Assembly (NCBI GenBank): GCA_016711285.1
Contig: JADJTG010000013.1
Location: 164,001-228,000, forward strand
Direction of reading: 5' to 3'
DNA: 64,000 nucleotides
Origin: Sphingobacteriales bacterium
GTDB taxonomy: Bacteria; Bacteroidota; Bacteroidia; Chitinophagales; UBA2359
The stretch's first letter is position 1, and each line of letters begins with the position of its first letter. Shown piece by piece: positions 8,088-18,648 of this stretch. The notes below the pieces were generated by a model. The model was not told the DNA's origin. It searched no databases and saw nothing but the letters and a program-made list of their open reading frames with translations. A program made the position numbers and the translations under genes.

Positions 8088-8139
8088 AAAAACTACAATA
8101 TAAATAAGGGTTGAATAACAAGATTAAACAGAGTTCACA

Positions 8140-8147
8140 CAAATTTA
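8140..8147 (-). promoter_or_regulatory. -7 promoter box for the lipoprotein gene
   Basis: Minus strand reads TAAATTTG, 52 bases before the ATG at 8087. Confidence 0.45.
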
Positions 8148-8352
8148 AAAAAATTATGTTGTACGATAAAATATTTTCACCAAGCCATAGAGACATTGCA
8201 AAATATTTTACATTTTTAAAGTATCGTTTTTTAAAAATAAAAGACATTATGGCAGATAGCCAAGCATATATTTCAGAACAAAGTAACTGCCATTTATTAT
8301 AAAGCATTTTATAAAATATTTCCGCTGTCTTTCTATTTTTTCATAAAAAGAC

Positions 8353-8376
8353 TATCTTTGTTTTTTACTAAATTTG
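8353..8376 (+). promoter_or_regulatory. two tandem -7 boxes before the type A T9SS cargo gene
   Basis: TATCTTTG (8353-8360) and TAAATTTG (8369-8376) both match TAnnTTTG and lie 49 and 33 bases before the ATG at 8410. Either or both may be used. Confidence 0.5.
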
Positions 8377-8409
8377 TTTTTTTTATTTATTCCAACATTT
8401 TTTATACGA

Positions 8410-9174
8410 ATGAAAAACATTTTACTTTTTACGTTAATGTTGCTCTCTCCACTATTTGCGCTTGCACAATGTGAGCCGGATGCTTCTTACGAAGCCCAAG
8501 GTGTAGGTGTGTATCCTTTGCCTGACCCCGTAGGTGCAGATGTGGACACTTTAGGCATTACCAAAATCGGCTATGTAAATCAGCCTTACGATTTTACATT
8601 TACTGCCGTAGTACCGGATTCTTTGAATTTGCTGGGCGCACTCGCCGATTTGGATTCGGTAATTATTTATAAAATAGAAGGTATGCCGCAAGGTTTTACT
8701 TATTCGTGCGGTACGGCAGATTGTAAGTTTCTGGACAAAACTTCAGGCTGTTTGAAAATAGAAGGCACGCCTGCCGCCACCGGAGAATACAGCATCAAAG
8801 TATTTGCTTATGTGTATGTAAATGGCAATGCTACTGCATTTTTGCCTACGGCTACCACTTTTCCGGGTGCCATTTTTCCGGGTGAGTATATTTTAAAAAT
8901 ACAAACCGGTACAGGCATCGAAGATGTTGCTTTTGCGGCGGCGGTATCTTTGTCGCCCAACCCCGCCTCCGATTACCTCTCTTTGCAAAGCGAGCAACTA
9001 CAAGGAGCTACCATTGAGCTGATGAGTATCAACGGAGCAGTATTGAGCAAAGAAGTGAGTCAGGGCAACAGCCACCGCCTGCATATTGCACATTTACCGG
9101 AGGCTTTATATGCCGTAAAAATCACGAACGCACAAGGAAAAACAGCGATTAAGAAATTTTTACACCACAATTAA
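8410..9174 (+). CDS. secreted protein with type A T9SS C-terminal sorting domain
   Basis: A 254-residue exported protein. The ATG at 8410 begins a clear signal peptide (MKNILLFTLMLLSPLFALAQ); an upstream in-frame ATG at 8374 would place extra residues before it and overlaps a promoter box. The middle 140 residues look like a beta-rich domain with SGCLKIEGTPAATGEYSIKV, reminiscent of putative-Ig/cadherin-like segments. The last 75 residues form the type A sorting domain: LSPNPASDYLSL, then an IELMSINGAVL strand and a final ALYAVKITNAQGKTAIKKF. This domain takes the protein through the type IX system, after which PorU cleaves it off. Cargo activity unknown. Confidence 0.86.
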   Translation: MKNILLFTLMLLSPLFALAQCEPDASYEAQGVGVYPLPDPVGADVDTLGITKIGYVNQPYDFTFTAVVPDSLNLLGALADLDSVIIYKIEGMPQGFTYSCGTADCKFLDKTSGCLKIEGTPAATGEYSIKVFAYVYVNGNATAFLPTATTFPGAIFPGEYILKIQTGTGIEDVAFAAAVSLSPNPASDYLSLQSEQLQGATIELMSINGAVLSKEVSQGNSHRLHIAHLPEALYAVKITNAQGKTAIKKFLHHN

Positions 9175-9217
9175 TGGTATTTAGCATTAATTGACATTTT
9201 TTATCGGCAGCCCGCCC

Positions 9218-9225
9218 TAAATTTG
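9218..9225 (+). promoter_or_regulatory. -7 promoter box shortly before a terminator hairpin
   Basis: TAAATTTG with a TTGACA-like stretch 27 bases upstream. Transcription would begin near 9232 and meet the strong hairpin at 9251-9288, giving a very short RNA or an attenuated leader for dsbD. Confidence 0.35.
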
Positions 9226-9250
9226 CAGCATGCAAACAAAATAGTCCATA

Positions 9251-9288
9251 TAAAACCTTCAAGATTGGCTTAAATCTTGAAGGTTTTA
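9251..9288 (+). terminator. intrinsic terminator with 16-bp perfect stem
   Basis: Arms at 9251-9266 and 9273-9288 are exact inverted repeats around a six-base loop, with A and T stretches at the ends so that it could work on both strands. It follows the type A cargo gene and precedes dsbD by 68 bases. Confidence 0.85.
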
Positions 9289-9356
9289 TTGTTCTACACT
9301 GCATCAAAACATTTTTGTATATAATTCGTTACTTATCTTTAAAAGATAATTACTAT

Positions 9357-11347
9357 ATGAAAAAGATAGTTTTATTATTGTTATTGATAACGGCACAAAG
9401 CCTTGTTGTATCGGCACAGATTTTTAAGCCCGTAAAATGGACAATAGATAAAAAATCGCTGGGCAACAATGAGTATGAACTTACTTTTCATGCAAAATTA
9501 GACAACGGTTGGTATATTTACTCGCAAGATAATTCGGGAGAGGGTCCCATACCCACTACTTTTACTTTTGAGAAAAAAGAAGGAGTAGAAATGAAAGACG
9601 GTATGCTGGAAGAGCGCGGGGCAATTATAGACAAGCACGACCCGATTTTTGACATGCAAGTGAAAAAATTTTCAAAAGAAGTAACTTTTGTCAAAAAAGT
9701 AAAAGCGTCTAAAGCCAACGCCAAAGTAGCGGGCTATTTGGAATTTATGACCTGCGACCACGAACGCTGTCTGCCGCCCGACCAAGTGGAATTCTCTTTT
9801 GAGTTGCCCCAAACTTCGCCTGCTTCTTCCAATGTCGGCAACTCACCCAAAAACAATGGGGGAATTTTGTCGTCAGGAAACGATAAAGCTGACAATGGAG
9901 GTTGGGCTACCAACAACAATCAAGGAGGCACTGCCAACAACAATAATACTACTACCAAAAACGGCAAAGACAACAACAGCCCAACGGCAACAGCCACCAC
10001 CACACCCGCCAACAGCGACCTTGGCAACAATGCAGCAGCAACAGCTACCGGCGATTCTGCTGCAATAACAACAACAGCCGCTACCGCCGTTGATGCCACT
10101 GCCGCCGTACTCAATGGCAATTTGGAAGGGCTTATCGCCGACTGTGGAGCAGATGCCAGCAATTACAAACAAAGTGGCACACACAGCAACTGGTGGATTT
10201 TTTTAATGGGATTTTTAGGAGGTTTGGCGGCATTGCTCACACCTTGCGTATTTCCGATGATACCGCTCACGGTGAGTTTTTTCACCAAACGCAGCAAAGA
10301 CCGCGCTTCCGGCTTGCGCAATGCCATCATTTACGCGCTTTCCATTATTATTATTTATGTGGGATTGGGATTTTTGGTCACTAAACTATTTGGTGCCGAA
10401 ATGCTCAACATCATCTCCACCGACCCTTGGGTAAACATCGGATTTTTTGTGGTATTTGTAGTATTTGCGCTTTCATTTTTTGGTTTATATGAAATCAACC
10501 TGCCTTCCTCGTGGATTAATCAAGCCGATACCGCCTCCGAGCGCGGCGGCTTGATAGGGATTTTCTTTATGGCATTCACTTTGGCATTGGTATCGTTTTC
10601 CTGCACAGGTCCTATCATCGGAACTTTGTTGGTAGAAGCAGCTGTAAAAGGACAAAACATAGGTCCGCTGATGGGAATGTTCGGATTTTCGCTGGCATTG
10701 GCGTTGCCTTTTGCACTTTTTGCGATGTTTCCTTCGTGGCTCAACTCCCTACCCAAAAGCGGCGGTTGGCTGAATGTGGTAAAAGTTGTACTGGGTTTCA
10801 TTGAACTGATTTTCGCCCTCAAGTTTTTATCCAACGCAGACTTAGTAAAACAATGGGGCTTGCTCCCGCGCGAAATATTTTTGGGAATATGGGTATTGTT
10901 GTTGGGAGCAATGATGATTTAGAAGTAGCCATCGCAGAAGCTCGCAAAACAGGAAAACCGATTTTGGTAGATTTTACAGGTTGGGCTTGTGTGAGTTGTC
11001 GTAAAATGGAAGAAAATGTATGGCCGCTCGTATCCGATGAGATGAAGGAATACACGTTGGTTTCTTTATATGTTGATGAAAAAATAAAATTGCCCGAAGC
11101 ACAGCAATTTACTTACGAAGTAAACGGCGAAACCAAAAAAGTACGCACAGTGGGCGATAAGTGGACTTATTTACAAATCAAATGTTTCAACAGCAACAGC
11201 CAGCCCTATTATGTACTGATAAACGATAAAGGTGAGTTGCTCAACAAACCAGTGGGTTATACACCGAATGTGCAAGAGTACCAACAGTTTTTAAAAGAAG
11301 GAAGCGAACGTTTCAAACAAGGAAAAACGCTGTTGGGTCAGCGATAA
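9357..11347 (+). CDS. dsbD: thiol:disulphide interchange protein DsbD, broken by a frame change and apparent internal loss
   Basis: DsbD carries electrons from cytosolic thioredoxin across the inner membrane to periplasmic thiol proteins. The ATG at 9357 starts a signal peptide. The N-terminal domain has its cysteine pair at C133 and C138 (TCDHERC), then a long Asn/Thr/Ala-rich linker (about 155-265), then the membrane domain with the paired transport cysteines C297 (TPCVFPM) and C416 (SCTGP). The thioredoxin domain with WACVSC lies in a second frame from about 10915. Seven helices are visible: the frame stops at 10922 in the seventh, and the other frame resumes at a point equivalent to the start of the thioredoxin domain. 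The eighth helix and the linker usually found there are missing, so this is either a real deletion or an assembly collapse. Confidence 0.86.
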
Positions 11348-11368
11348 AAGAAAAAAAACCGACCATAA

Positions 11369-11409
11369 TAAAATCCCTTTGCTCCAAAAAAAGAAGCAAA
11401 GGGATTTTA
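11369..11409. terminator. bidirectional terminator between dsbD and the macroglobulin gene
   Basis: Arms at 11369-11383 and 11395-11409 are a perfect 15-bp inverted repeat, with T-rich sequence after the stem on both strands. It lies between the converging stop codons. Confidence 0.88.
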
Positions 11410-11432
11410 TTTTTCAGGGCAACCAGCAATAA

Positions 11433-14400
11433 CTAATCTACAATTTTGATAGATTTAAAATCGCTGAAACCGCGCACTTCGGGATAATACATCAACTGCG
11501 CCACTGTGGGGTTTATTTTGTAGCTGCCCGGAATTTGAGCACGCATCAAATAGCTGTATTCATATTCGCCTTTGCCCAAATTGGTAATTGTAAGAGCCAA
11601 ATGAGCATCGCGGTATTCGCGGTGGGTGTACCAATTATTGTAGTTCGGATACCATATACGTCTGCCGTGTTTTCCGACAGAATACTTGTAATTATCTTCA
11701 CCTTCAATAACATACCCTTTTTCATCGCGGATAAATTCACAACCTGCGGCTATGGGGTCTTCTATCAACACAAATTCTTGCGTATTGTCGGCTTTTACGG
11801 TTACTTTTACCAAAATTTCATCGCCGCTTTTCAAATCCTGAGTACCAACGGCTTGTTTGGCATAAATAAGCGAGCCGTCTTTTTGTGTTTTTTTCACCAA
11901 TTTAAAATACTCGCGCTTCACCTCAAAAGGCGCGTTTTCGGCAAGAATATTACGCGCTTCAATGCCATCTCCTGCCACATAATAAGTGAGTTTGGCAGAG
12001 GCGTAGTTACTGCCTTTTCCTTTTTGTTTGATAACAATGTGATTATCGCCGTGTTTGAGCAAATTATATTTAGATAAATCAGGGGCGGCATTTTTATCCA
12101 CATGATAATTTTGTGCATAGAGTGTCAACGGCTCTGACTTTTTAAACACATCGGCGGCGGCAAAAGTGCGGGTATCTACTTTTTCGCCATTTACCCATAC
12201 TTCTACTGCTAAATCAGGATTTACTTCTTTTTTAATAATCTCCTGCAAACCAAAAATAATCATGGCAGTTTGGCGCGTATTGTGCCATTCATTTCCGCGT
12301 CGTTTGCTCATCAGCCACAAAATAGCTTTTGGTAACAAAGGGTGTTGCGGTTGCACGGCAGCAATAGCTCGCACTACATTGGCGGTGGTTTCTACTTGGT
12401 CATCTTGCCACGAATAATAGAATTTTTTACTGCCCCAATAAACAAACGCACCTTCTTGCTGCACCAATTTTTCCAATTTATCCACCATATCCTGTACAGT
12501 AGCTTTATCGTTGACAACATTGGCAGCTTGTGCCCACAAAGCAATTTCGTAAGCATCTTTACCCGAAACAAGCGGTTTTTTCCACAAATCGCTCATACCA
12601 CATTCGGCAGCTACCATCATTTGATAAGCCTGCGTAGCCGGATTGTCGTAGTTGTTAATTTCTATTTGATTTCGGAGTGCATTTTTCGCTTGCGCAAATA
12701 AATGTTCGGACACTGTAAATCCGGCTTTGGCGGCATTGTTGAGTCCAAAACACACATAAGCAGTCATAAAAGGGTGGCTTTGGTCTTGCTCCCACCAACC
12801 GAAACCGCCGTCGGGGTGTTGGAGTTCGCCCAGACGCTTAAAACCCTGCGCTGCCATTTTTTCCAATTCGGCTCTTGAAATAGTGCTTTGATAATCGGTG
12901 CCAATATTTTGTAAAGTATTAGCCACTACCACCAAAGGCATAAAGCGGCTCATGGTTTGCTCCACGCAGCCATAAGGATAGCCAATGAGCTGATCCATAG
13001 AAGAGAGCAAAGCGGCAGTAACCGAAGGAGCCAAACTCAACTGTGCCTGCACAGCACGAAGGTCGGCAGAGGCGGGTATGTGGAGCGTGATGGTAGCATC
13101 TTGGTTATTTTCCAAATAAGCGGATTGAGCTTTTACCATTTCCAAACCATAAGGCAACACAGGCACTTTTATTTCCATAGCATCGCTTTCTTCGTTGGTG
13201 AGTGCTTTTACAGTAAGTTGTGCTTTGGGCGTAAGCCATTCGCTTTTCACTTTCCAGTCGATGCGTTGCTCGCTGTTGGCGGCTACTTCTATCATTTGTT
13301 CAGTGCCTTCGAGCGTAAGATTATCGGCTTGCAGCGAAACTTTTACGGTTTTTTTATCAAACAAATAGTTGTGAATATTGGTAGCAATGAGCAGTTCGTC
13401 GCCAAGCGTGATGAAGCGGGGGGTTTCCATACGAACCAATAAATTTTTGGTAACGACAATTTTAGCCTGCGTTTGTCCCACTTTGCTATCGGCGGTGATT
13501 ACACGGGCAGTGCTGCGCCAGGTGGTGAGGTTATCGGGCAAAGCGATATTGACTTTGGCTTCGCCGTTGGCATTGGTTTTGAGCGATGGATTCCAATAGA
13601 TGGCATCGCGGAAGTCGCTGCGCACGGTGGCTTCTACGAATTTTTCTTCGGCACCGCCGCCACCGTTGGCACTTTCTTTGGCAGCCATACTTTTACGCGG
13701 ACCTTCGGCGGGTGCAGCAGAAGTAGTTACTGCTCTTGCTCTTTGCACTACTACTACCTCATCTAAATTATTACCGCCTGCAACAGCATCCGCAGCAAAA
13801 GCAACAGCCTCCACTTCATTCATTTGATCACTGATATAAATATCCTCTTTGAATTCTTTATTATTTTTATCATCAACAGCTATATTGAGCAATACCGCTT
13901 TTACATTGGGAGTTATTTTGATATTTTGTAAAATCGTATGTTGATTTTTATAAGCTGCTTTTGCAGCGAGGCTGTATCCTTCTGACACTGCCTTCTTCAT
14001 ATCCAATTTTATGGTATAAGCCCCTTGCGCATTGGTAACAGTATGAGTATCTCCCACCAAAACATCAGCATTAGTGATAGGCAAGCCGCTATCTTTGTGC
14101 AACACATAACCGGATACCAGCAAAGATTCATTTTTTGGCTCTGCACCATAATATACCGCCGCCAAGCGATACCACTCGCTTTTATTCAGATAACATGGCG
14201 GCATTAAAATCATTTTTTTTCCATTTCAATCTGCGCCATTCCAAACCAAAAGGCGACAACCAATTACTATTGCTGTAATAATTGTACTGATTGGCGTTTG
14301 TATTTACATATCGTTGTTGTTGGGCATCATAAAAAACTTTGCGAATATCGGGCGTGTTGTCGGGATAAAGGAAAAACAAGCTTTCGTCGGCGGTGGCGAG

Positions 14401-16617
14401 TGCTACATCGGCGTTGGGCACGGGCTTGCCGTTTGCATCGGTTACGCGCACCGTAGCTTCGGCGGTAGTAGCGGGGCGGTAGTCGCTTTCATTAAATACA
14501 ATTTCTACATTGAGATACTGCTGCTGCGGAATAATGGTGATTTGTTCTTGTCCGAACTGCAATTGCCCATTTTGATAAAGGGCAACGGCTATATTTAATT
14601 TGCCGTAAATATGAGGAGCTATATCAAAAACAATTTCGCGTGCGCCGCCATTGGTATCGGCATTTTTATCTTTTTTAAAAGTATATACTTCGTAATGATG
14701 AAAAGCATCGCTGCTTAACGTAATAAGGGCATCGGCAGCTTGTGGCACAAAAATCATTGCCTGCACTTGTTCGCCAGCATTATACACTTTTTTGTCGGTA
14801 AGTATTTGCATTTGTGCGCCATTTTGTTGCCACCACGCGAAATTATCTTTTTCGTCCAAAATATAGGCATAAGCGGTAGCAGTGGTGAGTTTGCCGCGTG
14901 AATCTTTGGCTTCCACTTCAATGGTGTAATATCCGCTTTCGTTGGCTTTAAACTCCACGACAGCTTCGCCGCTAGTAGCGTTGGTGCTTACATTCTGAGT
15001 CGTTATCAGGCGTTTGTTGCTGTAGCCGTGTTTATAATCCTGCGCATATACCCGCGCATAGATGTCGGTTTGTACCGGTTTTTGATTGTAGTCGGCGGCG
15101 GCAACAATAACGCGCACCATATCATTGGGCTTGTAGTAATATTTTTCGCTTTGGGCAGAAACGGTAAATTCGGTATTGGCTACGGTAGCCGAAGCAGAGC
15201 CGCTGATGGTGCGGCGGCTGGCATCAGTGATTTCGGCAATAACGGTGTAGCGGTAATTTTGGGTAGTTTGAGCATCGGTGTTATAACTGACATAAAAACA
15301 GCCCTGCTCATCAATATTTCCATTACCACTATGCACAATTTCGCGCTCACGATAGTAAGGATAATAATCCTCATACCACCATGCGTATGCACATCTCCAA
15401 TACCAAGGCGTATAAAGTTGCTCACGAATAATTTTGTAGTTCACTTCGGCATTGGTAACAGGTGCGCCAAAAAAATATTTGGCACAAATTTCTGCTTTCA
15501 GGGCATCGCCCGACACATATTGTGATTTATCCAACTCCACCAATACTTCGTATTCCGGTTTTTTATATTCTTCTACCAAAAAACCAGTTCTCTGTACATT
15601 ATAATTATAATACCAAGGGTAGCGTTCTTCCTCTTGTAGTGCAGCGGGATAAATATCTATATAATAATTGCCGAGTGCGGCATCTTGAGTCAATTGAAAT
15701 TCGTCATTAAAAGTACCGTCTGCCGAAAGTTCCACCTCTTTTTTAGCAACTTCGCTGCCGTTGGGGTCGGTAATTTTATATACAAATTTTCCTTTGGAAA
15801 CAACATACCCTATACTTTCTTTATCGCGCAAAATACCCTTAAAAAGCACTGTTTGTGTAGGGCGATAAGCCGAGCGGTCGGTAAAAATATATTGGCGGTG
15901 GCTTTGTTGGCGTTGATAATAATAATCAAAATAGCTTTGCGATACACTCAGCTTTCCGTCAGCGATAGCCAACACAGGTAAGGCGGAATGGTATTGATTA
16001 TCTTTTTGAGGCAACTTTACAAAAGCGACACCATTTTTAGCTTTTATTTCCAAAGGTTTCTTTTCGCCTTTTCGGGGCACATACACCGAAAAATCACGGT
16101 GTATATTTCCGCCATTATCAGACAAAGAAGCAAGCATTTCATTGCCCAATGCCTGTGTAATCAAAGCATAATGACTTACGATAATCGGAATAGCGGCATT
16201 TTTTCCGCCCGACACAGCCTCTAAGACATACACACCCTGCGGCAATTTTCCCACCGACAAAGGCTGATAATTATAATCAGAAAAATTTTGCTCCCAAGTT
16301 TTTACAAGTTTCATTTTGCTCAACAACTCATCATCAATGGGCTGCGACTGCATAAAAAACGATTCATTCAAAAACTGTTCGGAAGTAGCTTCGTACAATG
16401 CCATCTGAAACGCTGCCTGATTAGCGGAGCGACCGGCATCGTAATTGTAATAAAAATTCAATTGCACTTCTACATTATCTGCTTCTGTAAAAGTGCGATA
16501 GCAGTTGAGGTTAAAATATAAACTTTGTTGTTGTTGTGCCCTTGACATGGGAGAATTGAAAAGAAATAAAAACAAATAAATAAAAGGTATAAAAATAGAA
16601 AAATCGCGATATTTCAT
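11433..16617 (-). CDS. alpha-2-macroglobulin family protein, one apparent frameshift
   Basis: A roughly 1,727-residue envelope protein. Macroglobulins trap proteases in the periplasm or at the surface. The N-terminal 800 residues (signal peptide from 16617) contain the MG domains, with FTDRSAYRPTQTVLFKGI typical of the family. The C-terminal 925 hold the bait-side domains, the thioester motif CVEQ (about 12958-12970), terpenoid-cyclase-like helices (HPDGGFGWW) and the receptor-binding end. The frame break is at a T8 run (14213-14220; seven would be in frame). Unusual for the family is an inserted carboxypeptidase-regulatory-like domain (SGYVLHKDSGLPITNADVLV, about 13980-14125), followed by a NNLDEVVVV stretch near 13748-13770 that resembles the segment after this domain in SusC-type receptors. 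The gene stands alone between two terminators. Confidence 0.88.
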
Positions 16618-16915
16618 AATTTAGTAAATTTAATTGATATGAAATGATGAATTGGAAAAGTAAAAATCAAATTCGTTTAAGTCTGTATTAAAATTTTATA
16701 TTGATAATACAACGTAAAAAACCTTTTATACATAATAATAGATACGAAAAAATAAGTCAAATAATTTCAAAAGGATAATATGTGGGGGTAATTTGATTAA
16801 TTTTTACAATTTCATGAAAATCAGTTAGCTAAACAAATGAATTAAAAAACAAAAGCGACTGCCAATCATTGAGTATTGACAGTCGCTTATAAATAACGCA
16901 GAAAATAAGAAATAA
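16618..16915. other. 298-base spacer between gldJ and the macroglobulin gene
   Basis: Both flanking genes are on the minus strand. The spacer is AT-rich and holds the gldJ terminator (16853-16888) and presumably the macroglobulin promoter, though no exact TAnnTTTG box was seen. Confidence 0.4.
16853..16888 (-). terminator. intrinsic terminator after gldJ
   Basis: Arms 16853-16866 and 16875-16888 pair over 14 bp with one G-U. On the minus strand the stem is followed by TTTTGTTTTTT. Confidence 0.82.
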
Positions 16916-18388
16916 TTATTGTCCTGCTTTTGATTTAGGAGCTTTGAAAGTTTTTCCGTTCGGGCTACCCACATTAATCATCGCACAACGGAAACCTACG
17001 GTGCTGGAAGATTTGTCTTCGTCCATAAAGCGACGAGTACCCGGAGAAAGGAAGTAAGCTCTGTCTCTCCAAGAGCCGCCTTTAATAACGCGCGATTTAT
17101 CGCTCACCAAAGTAGTTTGGTCAGATTCGTAAGTAAAGCCGGATTCCTCGTCACCGTCAATATAGTTGATAACATTACTTTTGCGATAGTTGTCGCGTTG
17201 TCCGATTTCTTCGGCTGTATATTCACGATATTTAATACGTCCCAAAGAATCGCGTTGCGGCGCACCTTCTTCATCCATATCCAAAGTTTCAAATTTATTA
17301 CCACGGAAAGGATTAAAATCTTCGGCATCTTGGCTGGTCATCGGGCGATATACATCTAAGCACCATTCGCTCACGTTACCCGCCATATTGTACAATCCGA
17401 AATCATTAGGCAAATAAGCACGAACAGGAGCAGTAATTTCGGCGTTATCGTTCAAAGCACCAGCAAGACCCATATAGTCACCACGACCGCGTGCAAAGTT
17501 CGCCATAATATCGCCTTGATTTTTACCACCTTTGGTATAGCGCACACCCTGACCATTCCAAGGATAAATACGGCGTTCGGTATAACGCTCTTCGCCTTTG
17601 CTGGGTTGTGTACCAATCAAAGCCAAAGCAGCATATTCCCATTCAGCTTCGGTAGGCAAGCGATAATCAGGCACCATAATACCATCTTCAAATTTCACCG
17701 GACGTGTTTCTTCTCCGGTAGGATTATAGCTTTTCATACCTTTTTTGGTAATACCTTCATATTTGCCCAATAAGTAAGATTTAGAGTTAAAATGGTCTTC
17801 TCCCACTTGGTCGGGGTCAAATTCCAAAACGCCCTCCTCAATTAATTTCAATTCGTTCACGCGGTCGGTACGCCAGCGACAAAATTCATTAGCCTGCAAC
17901 CAAGTTACGCCCACCACGGGATATTCGTTGTAAGAAGGGTGGCGGAAATAATGCTCTACATAAGGTTCATTGTACGACAACTCTTCGCGCCATACCAAAG
18001 TATCGGGCAAAGCCGCCTTCACATATTCGGGATATACCGAACCAAAAGTACGACCCAACCAATAAACGTACTCGCGATAGCTGATATTGCTCACTTCGGC
18101 TTCGTCCATCAAAAAGGAAGAAACCGTCACACGGCGGGGAATATTGTGATATTCAAACATCACATCTTGCTCGGTATTCCCCATCACAAAAGTTCCGCCT
18201 TCTATGAAAATCATACCCGGTGCGGAGGCTTGTTCTTTCTTCTCGCTTTTTTCAAAGCCGCCGAATTTCGGGTCGTTGTAATTCCAGCCCGTAGCCGACG
18301 ATTTATCTTTTTTGGAACAAGAAGAAAAGGTAAAGGCAAGCGTCAGAGCCAGCCCCATCATCAAAAACGATTGAATGCCTTTCATCAT
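16916..18388 (-). CDS. gldJ: gliding motility/type IX secretion lipoprotein GldJ
   Basis: A 490-residue lipoprotein (lipobox FSSC, Cys24) with the formylglycine-generating-enzyme (FGE-sulfatase) fold used structurally in GldJ and GldK. Visible are the GWNYNDPKFGGFE block after the signal peptide that distinguishes GldJ from GldK, PGMIFIEGGTFVMG at about 58-71, LPTEAEWEYAA, NMAGNVSEWC, and the end VIKGGSWRDRAYFLSPGTRR followed by VGFRCAM. GldJ is an outer-membrane-associated component needed for gliding and type IX secretion in Flavobacterium. Context supports the call: in known genomes gldJ neighbours porU and porV, which lie just beyond the next gene here. A TAATTTTG promoter box is at 18430-18423 and a terminator follows the stop. 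Confidence 0.88.
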   Translation of the reverse strand: MMKGIQSFLMMGLALTLAFTFSSCSKKDKSSATGWNYNDPKFGGFEKSEKKEQASAPGMIFIEGGTFVMGNTEQDVMFEYHNIPRRVTVSSFLMDEAEVSNISYREYVYWLGRTFGSVYPEYVKAALPDTLVWREELSYNEPYVEHYFRHPSYNEYPVVGVTWLQANEFCRWRTDRVNELKLIEEGVLEFDPDQVGEDHFNSKSYLLGKYEGITKKGMKSYNPTGEETRPVKFEDGIMVPDYRLPTEAEWEYAALALIGTQPSKGEERYTERRIYPWNGQGVRYTKGGKNQGDIMANFARGRGDYMGLAGALNDNAEITAPVRAYLPNDFGLYNMAGNVSEWCLDVYRPMTSQDAEDFNPFRGNKFETLDMDEEGAPQRDSLGRIKYREYTAEEIGQRDNYRKSNVINYIDGDEESGFTYESDQTTLVSDKSRVIKGGSWRDRAYFLSPGTRRFMDEDKSSSTVGFRCAMINVGSPNGKTFKAPKSKAGQ

Positions 18389-18422
18389 ATTTTTTTTATT
18401 AAGTCAAAATTTTAGGTGCGTT

Positions 18423-18430
18423 CAAAATTA
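18423..18430 (-). promoter_or_regulatory. -7 promoter box for gldJ
   Basis: Minus strand reads TAATTTTG, 34 bases before the gldJ ATG at 18388, so gldJ has its own promoter separate from the porP-like gene upstream. Confidence 0.5.
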
Positions 18431-18648
18431 GTTATTTGTATTGAAATTACTTGATTTTTTAACAAAAATAGTTTGAAAAAATATTTTTTTTAAAAACAAA
18501 TGCAACCAAAAACAAGCCAATAACGTCATGCAGCGCATGAATATTGTGCAAGATGCTGTATTTTTTTAAAAAATTTTCACTTTTACAGAAAAAAATGCTG
18601 TTTTTAAGGTTTTACGGCGAAAGACGACAAAAATAATTATTTTTTTTA

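Larger units (their letters stand above)
8088..8409. other. 322-base divergent intergenic region with promoters both ways
   Basis: AT-rich spacer between the minus-strand lipoprotein and the plus-strand T9SS cargo gene. It holds CAAATTTA (minus TAAATTTG) at 8140-8147, plus-strand TATCTTTG at 8353-8360 and TAAATTTG at 8369-8376. The palindrome AAAATATTTT occurs at 8168-8177 and 8200-8209, with a nine-base form at 8313-8321. No convincing gene was found. Confidence 0.5.

Noticed and set aside
8111..8302. 63-codon plus-strand frame in the spacer before the type A cargo gene
   Set aside because: Lysine/isoleucine-rich as expected from AT-rich DNA, no leader or domain, overlaps an opposite promoter and a frame on the other strand.
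9873..10184. Antisense frames of 80-100 codons within dsbD
   Set aside because: Shadow of the repetitive Asn/Thr/Ala linker; valine/alanine runs arise from the same repeats.
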